From Elusimicrobiota bacterium (GTDB lineage Bacteria; Elusimicrobiota; Elusimicrobia; UBA1565; UBA9628), in contig DMMY01000029.1 in the NCBI GenBank assembly GCA_003452935.1, forward strand, positions 22,262-86,261: a stretch of 64,000 bases of DNA. The letters run 5' to 3'. The position numbers and the translations under genes were made by a program. Of the stretch, positions 43,036 through 52,804 are shown one piece after another (the stretch's first letter is position 1; each line of letters begins with the position of its first letter). The notes beneath the pieces are model-generated. The model searched no databases. It saw only the letters and a list, made by a program, of their open reading frames with translations, and had not been told where the DNA came from.

Positions 43036-43092
43036 GATGGAATTATATTGCAAAACAACAATAAAATTCAATCAGTTTTCTGCGGGATAGGC

Positions 43093-44637
43093 TTAAGGAG
43101 ATCGGCGGCGGATGGCCGACAGCAAGCGTTCCGCGGCCTCGGCCTTGTCGATGAACGCGTCGGCCCCGGACTTGCGCGCGAGTTCCGCGGTCACCTCCTC
43201 GCCGTGCATCGTGAGGACGATGACCCTCGTCTCCGGCCAGCGCCCCTTGATGAGCTTGGTGGCCTCGATGCCGTCCATCCCGGGCATGGCCAGGTCCATG
43301 GCCACGAGATTGGGGCGCAATTTCTCGCACAGCTCCAGGGCCTGCCGGCCGTCGCCCGCCTCGCCGACGACCTCAATATCCGGCTCCTTGGAGAGCAGGG
43401 CGGCCAGGCCCTGCCTTATGACCAGTTGGTCGTCGACCAGGATGATTTTCAAGGGCTCGTTCGAGGGAAAGACCGCGCATCCGTCCGTCCCGGCCCGCTG
43501 CGGCCCGGCCGTTTTGGACTGCGCCGCCGCGTCGGGAGCCTTGGCCGGCTGGCACGGCGCGATGAGGATGAAGCGGCTGCCGCCCCCGGGACGGCTGTCG
43601 ATCTCAAGGCGGCCATAGAGGAGCTCCAGGCGTTCCCTGATGCTGGCCAGACCCAAGCCGCCGTTTTCCGGCCGCAGGCTTGATGGATCAAAGCCCGCGC
43701 CCTCGTCCGATACCTCGATGAGGACATTGCCCGCCTGGGACCGGGCGATCACCTTCGCCTTGCCCGCCTTGGCGTGCTTGACCACGTTGAAGAGCAGTTC
43801 CCTCACCGCGTCGAAGAGGAAGCTTCGGGGCAGTTCCGCGAGTTCGGGCGTGGCTGGATCGATCTCCAGCTCGACTTTAAGCTTGTGCGTCCGGTGCATA
43901 TGGCCGGCCAGCCATTTGAGAGCCGCGCCGAAGCCGGCCCGGTGGAGGATGGGCGGGCTCAACTCGTAGCTCAGCGAGCGGGTCGACTCGCCCGCTTCCT
44001 TGAGAATTGCGTAGGCCGCAGCCACGTTCTCCTGGATGTCAGCCTCGCTTAGCCCGTTGTCGGCGACGAAGCCCAGGTGCATGATGGCGGCGGTCAACTG
44101 CTGCTGCAGGTGATCGTGCAGCAGCCCGGCCAGGCGGCGCCGCTCGCGGCGTTCCGTCTCCGCCAGGGAAACGACCAGGACCTGGAGCTGATTCAGGCGC
44201 GTCTTGAGTTCTTGGTTGAGCCGGCAGATTTCCGCATGCGCCCTCTTGCGTTCGATGGCGTAGCTGATGGCGGTGGCCAAGAGCTTGCCGTTCATCTGGT
44301 TCTTTGGGATGTAGTCTTGCGCGCCTTTGCGCACCGCCTCGACGGCCAAGGCATCGTCGTCGTTTCCGGTCAGGACGATGATGGGGATGAGTGGATTTTT
44401 TTCATGGACCTTGGCGAATGTGTCCAGCCCGGACTCGTCCGGCAGTTTGAGGTCCACGAGGATGACGTCGCAAGGCTCTCGCTCCAGCCGGGCCAGGCCT
44501 TCGCCGAGGCTGGCGGCGTGCGCAAGCTGCGCTCCGGCAGCGTAGTCGCGGAGCATCTCCCGGATGATCCGGGCATCCCCCGGGTTGTCCTCGACCAGCA
44601 GTATATCGATGGGTTGGCCGGCCTTTGCTGTCGCCAT
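43093..44637 (-). CDS. Hybrid signalling protein REC-HisKA_3/HATPase-REC
   Basis: The 514-aa protein has an N-terminal receiver (ILLVEDNPGDARIIREML, phospho-Asp in VILVDLKLPDESG), a NarX-type HisKA_3 segment with RRRLAGLLHDHLQQQLTAAI, a HATPase domain (ELLFNVVKHAKAGKAKV, GGLGLASIRERLELLYG), and a second receiver (IILVDDQLVIRQGLAALL, LVAMDLAMPGMDGIE). No LuxR-type HTH follows the second receiver, so output is probably phosphotransfer or protein contact. It lies 2 bp after the large sensor kinase gene and forms a phosphorelay with it by inference. Confidence 0.85.
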   Translation of the reverse strand: MATAKAGQPIDILLVEDNPGDARIIREMLRDYAAGAQLAHAASLGEGLARLEREPCDVILVDLKLPDESGLDTFAKVHEKNPLIPIIVLTGNDDDALAVEAVRKGAQDYIPKNQMNGKLLATAISYAIERKRAHAEICRLNQELKTRLNQLQVLVVSLAETERRERRRLAGLLHDHLQQQLTAAIMHLGFVADNGLSEADIQENVAAAYAILKEAGESTRSLSYELSPPILHRAGFGAALKWLAGHMHRTHKLKVELEIDPATPELAELPRSFLFDAVRELLFNVVKHAKAGKAKVIARSQAGNVLIEVSDEGAGFDPSSLRPENGGLGLASIRERLELLYGRLEIDSRPGGGSRFILIAPCQPAKAPDAAAQSKTAGPQRAGTDGCAVFPSNEPLKIILVDDQLVIRQGLAALLSKEPDIEVVGEAGDGRQALELCEKLRPNLVAMDLAMPGMDGIEATKLIKGRWPETRVIVLTMHGEEVTAELARKSGADAFIDKAEAAERLLSAIRRRSP

Positions 44638-44639
44638 TG

Positions 44640-47600
44640 CTAGCCTCCTGGCGCGGGTATGCTGAAGTGAAAGGTGGAGCCTTGGTCGGGCTGGGACTGC
44701 ACCCAGATGTTCCCCCCGTGGCGCTCTACGATTTTCTTGCACAAAGCCAGGCCTATGCCCGTGCCCGGGTACTTGGCCTGGCCGTGCAGTCTCTGGAAGA
44801 TGACAAAAATGCGCTCCAAGAATTCCGGCGCTATGCCGATGCCGTTGTCCTGGACGGAGAATATCATCTGGCGGCCGTCCTGGCGGGCGCGAACGTGCAC
44901 TCTTGGCGATTTTTGGCCCCGGAATTTGACCGCGTTGCCGATGAGATTCTGGAACACCTGCACGAGTTGGCCGTAGTCCGCCCAGACCGTGGGCAGGTCG
45001 TCGTTGGTGACCATGGCGCCGGCCTCCTGGATGGCGGGGCTGAGGTTGGCCAGGGCCTCTCCCAGGGCCGCGCGGGCGTCGACGGCCGATGCCGGCCGGC
45101 CCCGGGAACTCACCCGAGCGTAGGACAGCAGGTCGTTGATGAGCCGCTGCATCCGGGTGGCGCCGTCCACGGCGAAGCCGATGAACTCCCTGCCCTCCTG
45201 GTCCAGTTTGTCGCGGTAACGCTTCTCCAGGAGCTGCGTGAAGCTGGCCACCATGCGCAGCGGCTCCTGGAGGTCGTGCGAGGCCACGTAGGCGAACTGT
45301 TCCAGGTCCCGGTTCGAGCGCTTGAGGTCCTGCATCAGCGCCTGCAGGCGCTGCTCCGCGGCTTTCCTCCGCGTGATGTCGCGAGCCGCCGCGAACACGC
45401 CGATCACTTCGCCCTGCGCGTCGCGATAGACCGAGGCGTTGTAGAGCACGTCGGTGAGGCCGCCGTCCTTGTGCCGGATGGTGAGCGGATAGTCGGTGAC
45501 GAAGCCCTGGGCGAAGACCCGCCGGTAGCCTGCCCGGGCCTGTTCCGGCTCCGTGAAGTAGTCCGAGAAGTCGGTTCCGATGATTCGTTCGCGGGCGATT
45601 CCCGTCGCCTTGACGGTCGCCTCGTTTACGTCGGTGATCTTGCCCCGCGGGCTGATGGTCACCAGGGGGTCGAGGCTGGTCTCGATGAGGCTGCGCGTAT
45701 AAGCGGAAGCGGCCCGCTGGAGCGCTTCGGCCTGCTTGAGCTTCTCGTTGGCCCGGGCGAGTTCCTCTGTGCGCTGCGCCACGCGCGCTTCGAGGCACTC
45801 GTGGCTGCGGCGCAGCGCCGCCTCGGCCTTCTTGCGTTCTATGATCTCCCAGGACAGGTCGCCCAGCCGAGACGCAATCTCGGCGTCCGCGGCCTGATAA
45901 TCGGTCGGTTTGTTGCCCACTCCGATGACCGCGACGATGCGCCCGCCGCGCATGATGGGGACGGTCAGCTCCCGAAGCACCGGCGTATGCCCCGGCGGCA
46001 GCCCTTTGCGCCGCGGCAGCGCGGCGTAATCGTTATGGATGACGGGGCGCCGCTCGCGAACGCACTCGGCCCACGCCCCGGCCTCGGCGAGCGGGTAGCG
46101 GCTGTCCTTGCCCTCGGCGGCGCCCATGGCCTTTAAAGTGTTGGTGGACCATGTCTGCAGGGAAAGCGTTTGCTGATCCTCGTCCAGGAAATGATAGAAG
46201 CCGAGCGAGCTGCCGCTCAGGGCTTCTATTTCGTCGAGAGCGATGCGCAGCGTGTCTTCCAGGGGCACGGTCTTGGGACTGGCCGCCACCAGCAAGCGCA
46301 GCCGGGCCTGCTCCACGCCCTCCGCTTTTTTGCGCTCGGTGATGTCCTGCACCATCCCTAGGGACCGGATGATCCGGCCGGCGCCGTCCCGGATGTGCTC
46401 GCATTTCTCATGGACAAAACGGATCTCCCCGGTGGCACTGCGGACGATCCGGTGCTCGATGTCGTAGGAGTCCCGACCGTCGCGCAGCGAGCCGGAATAT
46501 GCGGCGTCCACCGCGGCGCGATCGTCGGGATGTACGGCCGCGAGGAAGGCCTCATAGGTCGCGCCGAACGCCTGGGGCTGGAGCCCGAATATCCGATACG
46601 CCTCGTCGGACCAGGAGAGCTCGTTGTTGACCAAGTCGAGCTCCCAGCCGCCCAGATGCGCGATCTCCTGAGTCCGGGCCAGCCGGTCCTCGTTGCGGCG
46701 CAGGGCTTCCTCCGTGCGTTTACGCTCGTTCGTCTCGCGGGCCAGCTGGATGTTGTTCCAGCTCATCCGGGAGATGTTGTGGGCCAGCTTCAGGAAGAAG
46801 CCCATGGCGGCGTCGACCTGGGCGCGGCTTAAGCGCGGCACCCGGTCCAGAGCCGCGAGGTACTCGGATTCCGGGAAGCCGTAGCGCCCGGCCTGTTGCC
46901 GGAACAGCTCGCGGTCCGGCGACTCGTCCGAGAAGAAGAATTGCCCCGAGAACACGTTGCCCACGTGCTTGCCGCCCACGATGATGGGCGTGGCCACGTC
47001 CCACATGTTGTTCTTGCACTTGTAAAGCCGGTATTCCCCGGGCGCCACGCCGGCTGAGAGTTGGGTGTCGCTTTCCACGCAGTTGCGGCAGGTCTCAGGG
47101 TGCGCCCGGTGGAACTTGGTGCAGATGTCCTGCCAGCCCACGCCCACGAGGACCTTGCCCTTGACGTCGATGACCGCCATGGGGATGCAGGCGAACTTGT
47201 GAAAGTCGTCCATCATCTTCTGGATAGCGGGGGCGTCGATGATGTCGGAGAGCTCCAGTCCGGCGATGTCGCCTTCGGGGGAGAGCAGGCTCTCCAGCTT
47301 GATCCGGACGCGCTGCTCGCTGTGCGCCAGCGCCGTCTCGGCCCGTTTGCGCGCCATGGCCGTGGCCGCCAAGTCCGCCACGGCCTTCATCAGTGCCAAC
47401 TCCTCGGCGCCGAAACGCGGGCGCGCGGCGGTCCCGAAAGAGAGCGTGCCAATGACGCGGCCTTGGCAGATCAGCGGATGGCAGGCGTAGGCCTGTATCC
47501 CGAAAGAACGGACGAGGTCGGTTCTCTTATCCGGCGCGTTGGCGATGTCCTCGGCGATGATCCGGCGGCCTTCCCGGGCCACGCAGCCGCAGACCGCCGC

Positions 47601-48020
47601 CCCGAATTCGATCCGCTCGATCTCGCGCGCGGCCTTTTCCGGGATGCCGGCCCAGGCGTTGAGGCGCATGCTCTCCTTGCCGTCCTCGACCAGGTAGTTG
47701 AAAAAGGCCTGGCAGCCGAGATGCTTCATCACCTTCTCGCCAAGGCTCTGGACGATGCGCTCGGGGGTTTCGCTGGTGAGCAGCAGGGCCGCGGCTTCGG
47801 CCAGGATATCGAGCCTCTCGTTCCTTTGCCGGATATCATGGTTCGGCCGGTTGATGGTTTTCGCGCTGAGCCACACGAAGCCCAGGAAGCACGCTGTATA
47901 GGTGATTGCCGCGAGCCACCCGAACAAAGCCAAGAGGCTGATGGCCGCGGCCATGGCGGCCCACGCGACCGATCTGGATGATCGCGGAATCAACGAGGAA
48001 TGCCGAGTAGGAATCAGCAT
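44640..48020 (-). CDS. Large hybrid sensor histidine kinase (GAF, PocR, PAS, GAF, PAS, HisKA, HATPase)
   Basis: The 1,126-aa protein has two N-terminal TM helices, a GAF domain (~70-205), a PocR sensory domain (~230-425, with HRAHPETCRNCVESDTQLS Cys residues), a PAS_3 domain (~450-545), a second GAF (~560-715), another PAS (~770-870), then HisKA (YVASHDLQEPLRMVASFTQL with the phospho-His) and HATPase (QNLIGNAVKFRGQ, GTGIGLALCKKIVERHGGN). PocR domains bind small hydrocarbon ligands. It is transcribed just upstream of the hybrid protein, a likely partner. Confidence 0.87.
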   Translation of the reverse strand: MLIPTRHSSLIPRSSRSVAWAAMAAAISLLALFGWLAAITYTACFLGFVWLSAKTINRPNHDIRQRNERLDILAEAAALLLTSETPERIVQSLGEKVMKHLGCQAFFNYLVEDGKESMRLNAWAGIPEKAAREIERIEFGAAVCGCVAREGRRIIAEDIANAPDKRTDLVRSFGIQAYACHPLICQGRVIGTLSFGTAARPRFGAEELALMKAVADLAATAMARKRAETALAHSEQRVRIKLESLLSPEGDIAGLELSDIIDAPAIQKMMDDFHKFACIPMAVIDVKGKVLVGVGWQDICTKFHRAHPETCRNCVESDTQLSAGVAPGEYRLYKCKNNMWDVATPIIVGGKHVGNVFSGQFFFSDESPDRELFRQQAGRYGFPESEYLAALDRVPRLSRAQVDAAMGFFLKLAHNISRMSWNNIQLARETNERKRTEEALRRNEDRLARTQEIAHLGGWELDLVNNELSWSDEAYRIFGLQPQAFGATYEAFLAAVHPDDRAAVDAAYSGSLRDGRDSYDIEHRIVRSATGEIRFVHEKCEHIRDGAGRIIRSLGMVQDITERKKAEGVEQARLRLLVAASPKTVPLEDTLRIALDEIEALSGSSLGFYHFLDEDQQTLSLQTWSTNTLKAMGAAEGKDSRYPLAEAGAWAECVRERRPVIHNDYAALPRRKGLPPGHTPVLRELTVPIMRGGRIVAVIGVGNKPTDYQAADAEIASRLGDLSWEIIERKKAEAALRRSHECLEARVAQRTEELARANEKLKQAEALQRAASAYTRSLIETSLDPLVTISPRGKITDVNEATVKATGIARERIIGTDFSDYFTEPEQARAGYRRVFAQGFVTDYPLTIRHKDGGLTDVLYNASVYRDAQGEVIGVFAAARDITRRKAAEQRLQALMQDLKRSNRDLEQFAYVASHDLQEPLRMVASFTQLLEKRYRDKLDQEGREFIGFAVDGATRMQRLINDLLSYARVSSRGRPASAVDARAALGEALANLSPAIQEAGAMVTNDDLPTVWADYGQLVQVFQNLIGNAVKFRGQKSPRVHVRARQDGRQMIFSVQDNGIGIAPEFLERIFVIFQRLHGQAKYPGTGIGLALCKKIVERHGGNIWVQSQPDQGSTFHFSIPAPGG

Positions 48021-48447
48021 CTGTACGGATCAGGGACGTAATCCCTAGCATGTATTATATGACAAAATGGTAAATCTTCGTTCCTCAAAGATCACGCAAG
48101 TCGCAACCGTGCCAAAGATGACCGATGAAGATTTAGGTTTACGCAAAAATCTTCCGTTTTGCGGTTGCCCTACGGCTCGCCGGGTGGCTACCGTGCGACG
48201 TTTTCGTCCCTCGGGGTGACTTCACCCTCAGGGACGGTCAAGTGCCCTCGTCCTGCCGATTTCCTCCCTTCGGGATTCGTATGAATCCCGAGTTGTGCGC
48301 TTTATCCAGCGTTGAGTTGTTCTTCCAGCCGAGGCTTTTTGCCATCCCCAGCAGCAGGGCAACCCTGCAAATGTTGTGGTGTGCGAATTGACGTTATGAT
48401 TCGTCCGCAGCGGTTACGTGCGGAGCCTTTCGGTCGATTGCGCTGAA
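48021..48447. other. Intergenic region with two strong hairpins
   Basis: No gene is supported here. TCGGGATTC (48271-48279) pairs perfectly with GAATCCCGA (48284-48292) around GTAT. A GTCCCT...AGGGAC hairpin with an inner GGGTGA/TCACCC stem lies near 48210-48240. On the minus strand a GGGAGG motif follows the first hairpin. It could be a structured RNA, a REP-like repeat or a degenerate mobile element; I cannot assign it. Confidence 0.4.
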
Positions 48448-50340
48448 CTATTTCACGTTCAGGCCCTTCGGCGCGGCGGGCGGGGCGGTATTGGGAACCA
48501 ACAAGGGCAAGGTGGCGGCTTGGACCGGAGCGGGCCGGGCGGCCGCGTTGTCGGAAAAATCAAAAGCTTCCACGGTGTAGCCGTACGTCGTGGCTGGAAT
48601 CAAGCCGGAATCATATATGACTCCGCTTGTGGTCGTGGCGATCTTGGTTCCGTTTCTATATACCCTGTAACCCGCCACCAAAATGTCGTCCGTCGACGGC
48701 GACCAGGAGAATACGATTTGCGTGGGGGACAGCGCGCTGGCCCAAAGGTTTCCCGGCGTGGTAGGCGGGCTGGTATCCGCGCCGGAGGTGTTATTGCAGG
48801 CGACGATGATATTGGTTATGTCGGCGTTGGCATTGACTTTTCCTGTCCCGTTGGAAATCGCGCAGACCTGCCCGGCAGGCTGATTGGCCACGGTCACGTC
48901 ATAAGAGCCGCCGGCATCGATCGGCGCCGCGAACTCGAAATTTTGAGTTGTCGTGCGATCCGGCGAGGCGACGGAAACGGTATCGCCCCCGTTGTTCTTC
49001 AAGACAACAGTGCCCCTCAGAGTCATTGCCTGTCCTTTGATCTTGTAGGAAGAGGCCGCCGGAGCGTTCAAATTGACGCGATATACTTGGATAAGCGGCA
49101 GCATATCGCAACAGCCTTCTTTATCGGCTCCCGGCTGGGCGAGAAACAATCGTTGGGAAGCGGGATCATAGGCCGCCGCCATCAGGGAAACGTTTGTCCC
49201 GGCAAAGGGAAAATCTTGGACATTCCATACCGCGTACGGCAATACATTCCAGGGACTCTTGAGGCCGTTTTTCACCGCAAGCAATTCGTTGGCGTCATAG
49301 GCCCAAACCTGGTATTGGTACGGATAACCGTGGGGTCCCTTGCCTCCCACGCCGGATGGATCATAGCACCATGGGTCCGCCGGACCTTGGTCGTAGGAGC
49401 CGATTAAGGCGGGGTCAGCCGTGGCCGAGCCGTAACAATAACTCCCAAGCCCTTGAAAACCGAAGAACAACATGCTGCGGCTGCCGTTTGGAAAGACCAT
49501 CCCTCTCGCCCTGGAATTGCCGTTGTACCAAGGGTTCGTCGTGCCCCAGCCGCCAAGATTTGGATGGCTTTGTGGATAATACAGCACCGGCAGGGCGGAA
49601 ACGGGATTTGTCGCGCCCAAATCATTAGGGTCGAAGACAAAAGCGTCCGGTCCATAGGAAGTGCGGCCGGTGATAGGAATCGTGGTTTGCCCGGTCAACG
49701 CCGGCCCTCCGAAAGCAGGCTGCCATTGCGGCGGAATCGGCGCCATGTAGCCGTCGATGTATCCGGGATTCGGCGTGATCGGAGGGAAGCCGACCTGATA
49801 CATGCCTTTAAAGTCTCCCACGGCGGCGAGATCAAGCCCGGAGATAAAATGCGATAATTGTGTCTGGCCGGAAGCGTCGTAATATCCGTAGGAAGTTCCT
49901 ATTAGCTTATTGCCGAAAACCAGCAAGCCTCCGATTTTTACGGCATTGTCGGTTATCGGCGAGCCATTGAGGCCGATGTTCCTTAAATTGCCCTCCGTTA
50001 TATCCGAGAAATGTTGCAGAACGGCCGCGATCTTGAGATCGCCGGTGTTTTGACTTTTCACGGGGTCCGGAATGGAAATCTCGGCCACGTCTTGCCGTTG
50101 GTCGTGCCCGACCATGAAGAGGGAGTTGTTGGCCGGACTATAAGCCATGACCGCCCCGCCATAGCTGAAAGATGAGTCGCCGAATGTCCCGGCAGGCACC
50201 TTGAAAGCTCCCAAATATTCGAGATGGTTCGCGTAAATCAGCGGCTCGCTCGAAGGCGTTGCCGCCTTGGCGGCAAAGAGGTGCGATTTAATGGCAAAAA
50301 TAGCGGCAATAAATAGAAAGCGTCTCGCTTTTATTTCCAT
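48448..50340 (-). CDS. Secreted protein with C-terminal fibronectin type III domain
   Basis: The protein (about 630 aa from ATG 50340) has a signal peptide (ARRFLFIAAIFAIKSHLFAA) and a ~400-residue N-terminal region with repeated GY/GGL-type beta segments that I cannot assign. Then comes a small beta domain (GGSYDVTVANQPAGQVCAI, the pattern of a repeated domain in bacterial secreted proteins). It ends with a FnIII domain (PPTTPGNLWASALSPTQIVF then SWSPSTDDILVAGYRVYRNG). It is probably extracellular or surface-associated; no enzymatic motif is evident. Confidence 0.7.
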   Translation of the reverse strand: MEIKARRFLFIAAIFAIKSHLFAAKAATPSSEPLIYANHLEYLGAFKVPAGTFGDSSFSYGGAVMAYSPANNSLFMVGHDQRQDVAEISIPDPVKSQNTGDLKIAAVLQHFSDITEGNLRNIGLNGSPITDNAVKIGGLLVFGNKLIGTSYGYYDASGQTQLSHFISGLDLAAVGDFKGMYQVGFPPITPNPGYIDGYMAPIPPQWQPAFGGPALTGQTTIPITGRTSYGPDAFVFDPNDLGATNPVSALPVLYYPQSHPNLGGWGTTNPWYNGNSRARGMVFPNGSRSMLFFGFQGLGSYCYGSATADPALIGSYDQGPADPWCYDPSGVGGKGPHGYPYQYQVWAYDANELLAVKNGLKSPWNVLPYAVWNVQDFPFAGTNVSLMAAAYDPASQRLFLAQPGADKEGCCDMLPLIQVYRVNLNAPAASSYKIKGQAMTLRGTVVLKNNGGDTVSVASPDRTTTQNFEFAAPIDAGGSYDVTVANQPAGQVCAISNGTGKVNANADITNIIVACNNTSGADTSPPTTPGNLWASALSPTQIVFSWSPSTDDILVAGYRVYRNGTKIATTTSGVIYDSGLIPATTYGYTVEAFDFSDNAAARPAPVQAATLPLLVPNTAPPAAPKGLNVK

Positions 50341-50405
50341 GTTAATGAAGACGTGCAAGCCGCCGTGGCGGTGATTGCGGCGCACATCCCGCCGCTAACG
50401 ACAAT

Positions 50406-50870
50406 CTAATTCCCGGGCTCTGGTTTAGGCGCCAGCATCGCCGAGCTTTTCTTCAGCGCGGCCTTGCAGGCCGGGGAAAGTTCGGCTTCATGCTCTAGGA
50501 TGCACTTTCCAACGCCGCCCTTGGCCGCGGCATCCTTGCAGAATTTCTGTATGTCTTTTTTGCAGGCCGCGCGGGTGGCTTTTGCTTGGCGCGCCTTTTC
50601 CATCAGGAGCTTGGCCTCGGCGCGGTCCGTTTTGCAGTCCGGGGAAAGTTCGGCTTCATGCTCCTTGAGGCACATCTGTCCGGGCTTGCCTTCCGGGCAC
50701 AATCTCTCGATATCGGCTTTGCAGGCTTCGCGGGGCTTCTCGGAGGATTGCGCGGCAGGCTCGGGTGGTTGCGCGGCAGGCTCGGAGGATTGCGCGGCTG
50801 CCGTCGAGACCAAGAGTCCGACCGCCGTCAATGTCGCTGCTGCGCATAAAAACCAGCTGCTTTTTTTCAT
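50406..50870 (-). CDS. Secreted Cys-rich repeat protein (GLG1/Cys_rich_FGFR-like)
   Basis: From ATG 50870 (signal peptide MKKSSWFLCAAATLTAVGLL) the protein has a Pro/Glu-rich spacer and two Cys-rich repeats: CKADIERLCPEGKPGQMCLK, EHEAELSPDCK and CKKDIQKFCKD, CILEHEAELSPACK. The C-x3-D-x3-xC...CLxEHxxxLSPxC pattern is that of the Golgi apparatus protein 1 (GLG1) repeat family, which occurs in bacteria too. The function in bacteria is unknown. Confidence 0.75.
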   Translation of the reverse strand: MKKSSWFLCAAATLTAVGLLVSTAAAQSSEPAAQPPEPAAQSSEKPREACKADIERLCPEGKPGQMCLKEHEAELSPDCKTDRAEAKLLMEKARQAKATRAACKKDIQKFCKDAAAKGGVGKCILEHEAELSPACKAALKKSSAMLAPKPEPGN

Positions 50871-51019
50871 TGTGGTTAGCCTCCGGGATGCATCATCTGG
50901 AGCATAATAATTCCCCGCGGAGGCTGTCAATCGGACATCAATAGGACTCCGTTTTTGCGCTGATCAGGATTTATGTTAATATGCCATGGACTCATCGGGC
51001 CGGGGAGGAGATGTTTTTT

Positions 51020-51415
51020 ATGCGGACAATCGCGCTTCTTATCCTGTCGAATTCATTCATGACCCTGGCTTGGTACGGCCATCTTAAGCACAAGAGCGCT
51101 CCGCTTTGGGCGGCGATCTTGGCGAGTTGGGGCATCGCTTTTTTCGAGTATTGCTTCCAGGTTCCCGCCAACCGGCTGGGTTATGGGCACTTCAGCGGAT
51201 ATCAACTCAAGATCATCCAGGAGATCATCACCGTCGCGGTCTTCGTCATATTCGCATGGGTCTATCTGGGCGAGCGGCTGCGCCTTAACCATGCCTTGGC
51301 ACTGCTTTTCGTGCTGGCGGCTGTCGCGTGCGCGTTTTGGGGGCGAAGCGCTCCGGAGCCGCGCCACGCGGAGCGAGACGTCCCTCTCGCCGAGCCTCTG
51401 CCCGTCAAGTCATGA
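51020..51415 (+). CDS. DMT-family protein (DUF486-like)
   Basis: The 131-aa protein has four TM segments with the DUF486 pattern MRTIALLILSNSFMTLAWYG, SWGIAFFEYCFQVPANRLGY and QEIITVAVFVIFAWVYLGER. ATG 51020 is chosen because GGGGAGGAG (51002-51010) lies 9 nt upstream; an ATG directly after the site is too close. It may be a small drug/metabolite transporter subunit; the substrate is unknown. Confidence 0.75.
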   Translation: MRTIALLILSNSFMTLAWYGHLKHKSAPLWAAILASWGIAFFEYCFQVPANRLGYGHFSGYQLKIIQEIITVAVFVIFAWVYLGERLRLNHALALLFVLAAVACAFWGRSAPEPRHAERDVPLAEPLPVKS

Positions 51416-51556
51416 TCTCCCCGATGAGGGACGGCGGCATGCGATATTCGGCCGCCCGTTGCGCCATTTGTCTTAGACCCTGTTCCGGAGTCGCACAGGA
51501 CTTTTCCCCGGCTTTATTGAAGCTGACCCCTCAAGGTTGGCAGGAAGAGCGGGAAT

Positions 51557-52723
51557 CTAGGGACCGGCCGGGATCTTCAATTCCTTGAGCTTTGTCAGGA
51601 TGGCCTCGGCCGCCAGGCGATGGCCCTCGGCGTTGGGATGCCAATCCCCCCGGCTGACTCTCAGGTTTCGGGTAGGCTGGGGATAGTTCCGGAAGCTTTC
51701 CAACAGATCCAGGACGTCGAAACCGGCGGCTTGTCCCGCTTCGCGAACTTTCCGGTGCAGGGCGGCGAATCGGTAGTCGTCCATGTCCTGGAGAATCGGG
51801 AATATGACCAGCAGCGGCGTGGTCTTGGTCTGTCTGCAGAAAAAAACGATGCGGCGCAGCGCCTCCTGGCAGTACCGCCAGGAGGCCTGATCGTCGCCGT
51901 AGAGCCCGGTGATGAAGTTCTCGTAGGGCCGGATCCTGAGGTTGTAGGCCTTGACCAGCAAGAAGAAAAGGTGCGATCTCCATAGCCAGAGCTGTTCCCA
52001 ATCCTGGCCCGTGATCGGCAAGAGCGCATAAGGCTCGATCTCCGCGTCGTTGAGCGTGAACGCGACGATCGCGACCGCGGGCTCGAAGAGCCGGCCGTAC
52101 TGTTCCAGGAACATGCTTTCCGTGTTCGTGTTCCAGCCCGGCCGGCTGGCGTTGAGCGTTCGGACCGGCTTGCGCCCCTGGCGTTGTCGGTTGAGCGATT
52201 CTTCCACGCGCTTGAGGAAAGTGTCTTCCCATTTCACGCCTTGGCCGAAAGCGAAGGAATCTCCCAGGCCCAGGATGTTGACGGCGGTTCTGTCTTCCGG
52301 GAGCGGAAAGTTTCCCCCCCGGAATCCCTGGGCGTTGATGTCGTATTGAGCCAGACGAAAACTGGGCTGCAGCGGCCCTTGCCCGGCACCCCACTCCGCG
52401 AGTTTCATGATCCGCGCCGTCCACTCCGCGGCCAGGAGTCCGCAGAAGCAGGCGCCGGTGAGGAGCAGCCCGGATTGCCTTTTGGCGAGATAATCGCGCA
52501 GGCCCATGGGGTTGGTCCGCCGCAGTCTTCTGGCGGCCAGGAAGGCCGCGAGGAGGCTGGCGGCCAGGAGAGTAAGGTGTCTCCAGTTGTAGGCGAATGG
52601 GCCGGGCCGGGTCGGCCAGCCCATCAGGCAGAGCCAGGCCAGCAGCAGGCCTAATAGACCCGACCGCAGCAGGAACCTGTGCCGGCGCTTGAACCTGGGG
52701 CCGCGATCCTCGTTTCGTGGCAT
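51557..52723 (-). CDS. Membrane-anchored SGNH/GDSL hydrolase
   Basis: The 388-aa protein has an N-terminal membrane segment (SGLLGLLLAWLCLMGW) and a second TM. It then has the SGNH hydrolase blocks: ILGLGDSFAFGQGV with the catalytic Ser in GDSF, FTLNDAEIE (block III Asn), and the late DWHPNAEGHRLAA with the catalytic Asp and His. Such proteins often O-acetylate or deacetylate envelope glycans; the substrate is not evident. Confidence 0.8.
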   Translation of the reverse strand: MPRNEDRGPRFKRRHRFLLRSGLLGLLLAWLCLMGWPTRPGPFAYNWRHLTLLAASLLAAFLAARRLRRTNPMGLRDYLAKRQSGLLLTGACFCGLLAAEWTARIMKLAEWGAGQGPLQPSFRLAQYDINAQGFRGGNFPLPEDRTAVNILGLGDSFAFGQGVKWEDTFLKRVEESLNRQRQGRKPVRTLNASRPGWNTNTESMFLEQYGRLFEPAVAIVAFTLNDAEIEPYALLPITGQDWEQLWLWRSHLFFLLVKAYNLRIRPYENFITGLYGDDQASWRYCQEALRRIVFFCRQTKTTPLLVIFPILQDMDDYRFAALHRKVREAGQAAGFDVLDLLESFRNYPQPTRNLRVSRGDWHPNAEGHRLAAEAILTKLKELKIPAGP

Positions 52724-52804
52724 CGTTGGTTAGGGCGTAGCCGCATCGCGTGGGAAGTGAAGAGTGGAACTCCTGTATTTCATGAGTCGTGAAAGCTTGG
52801 CGCT

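Noticed and set aside
43093..45798. A single 901-aa ORF joining the two kinase genes
   Set aside because: The 5' third is out of frame with the real sensor-kinase coding and has no homology; the hybrid protein starts at ATG 44637.
48418..49407. A 329-aa plus-strand ORF opposite the FnIII protein gene
   Set aside because: It is Gly/Arg-rich antisense of a clear secreted protein with FnIII domain and has no recognisable features.
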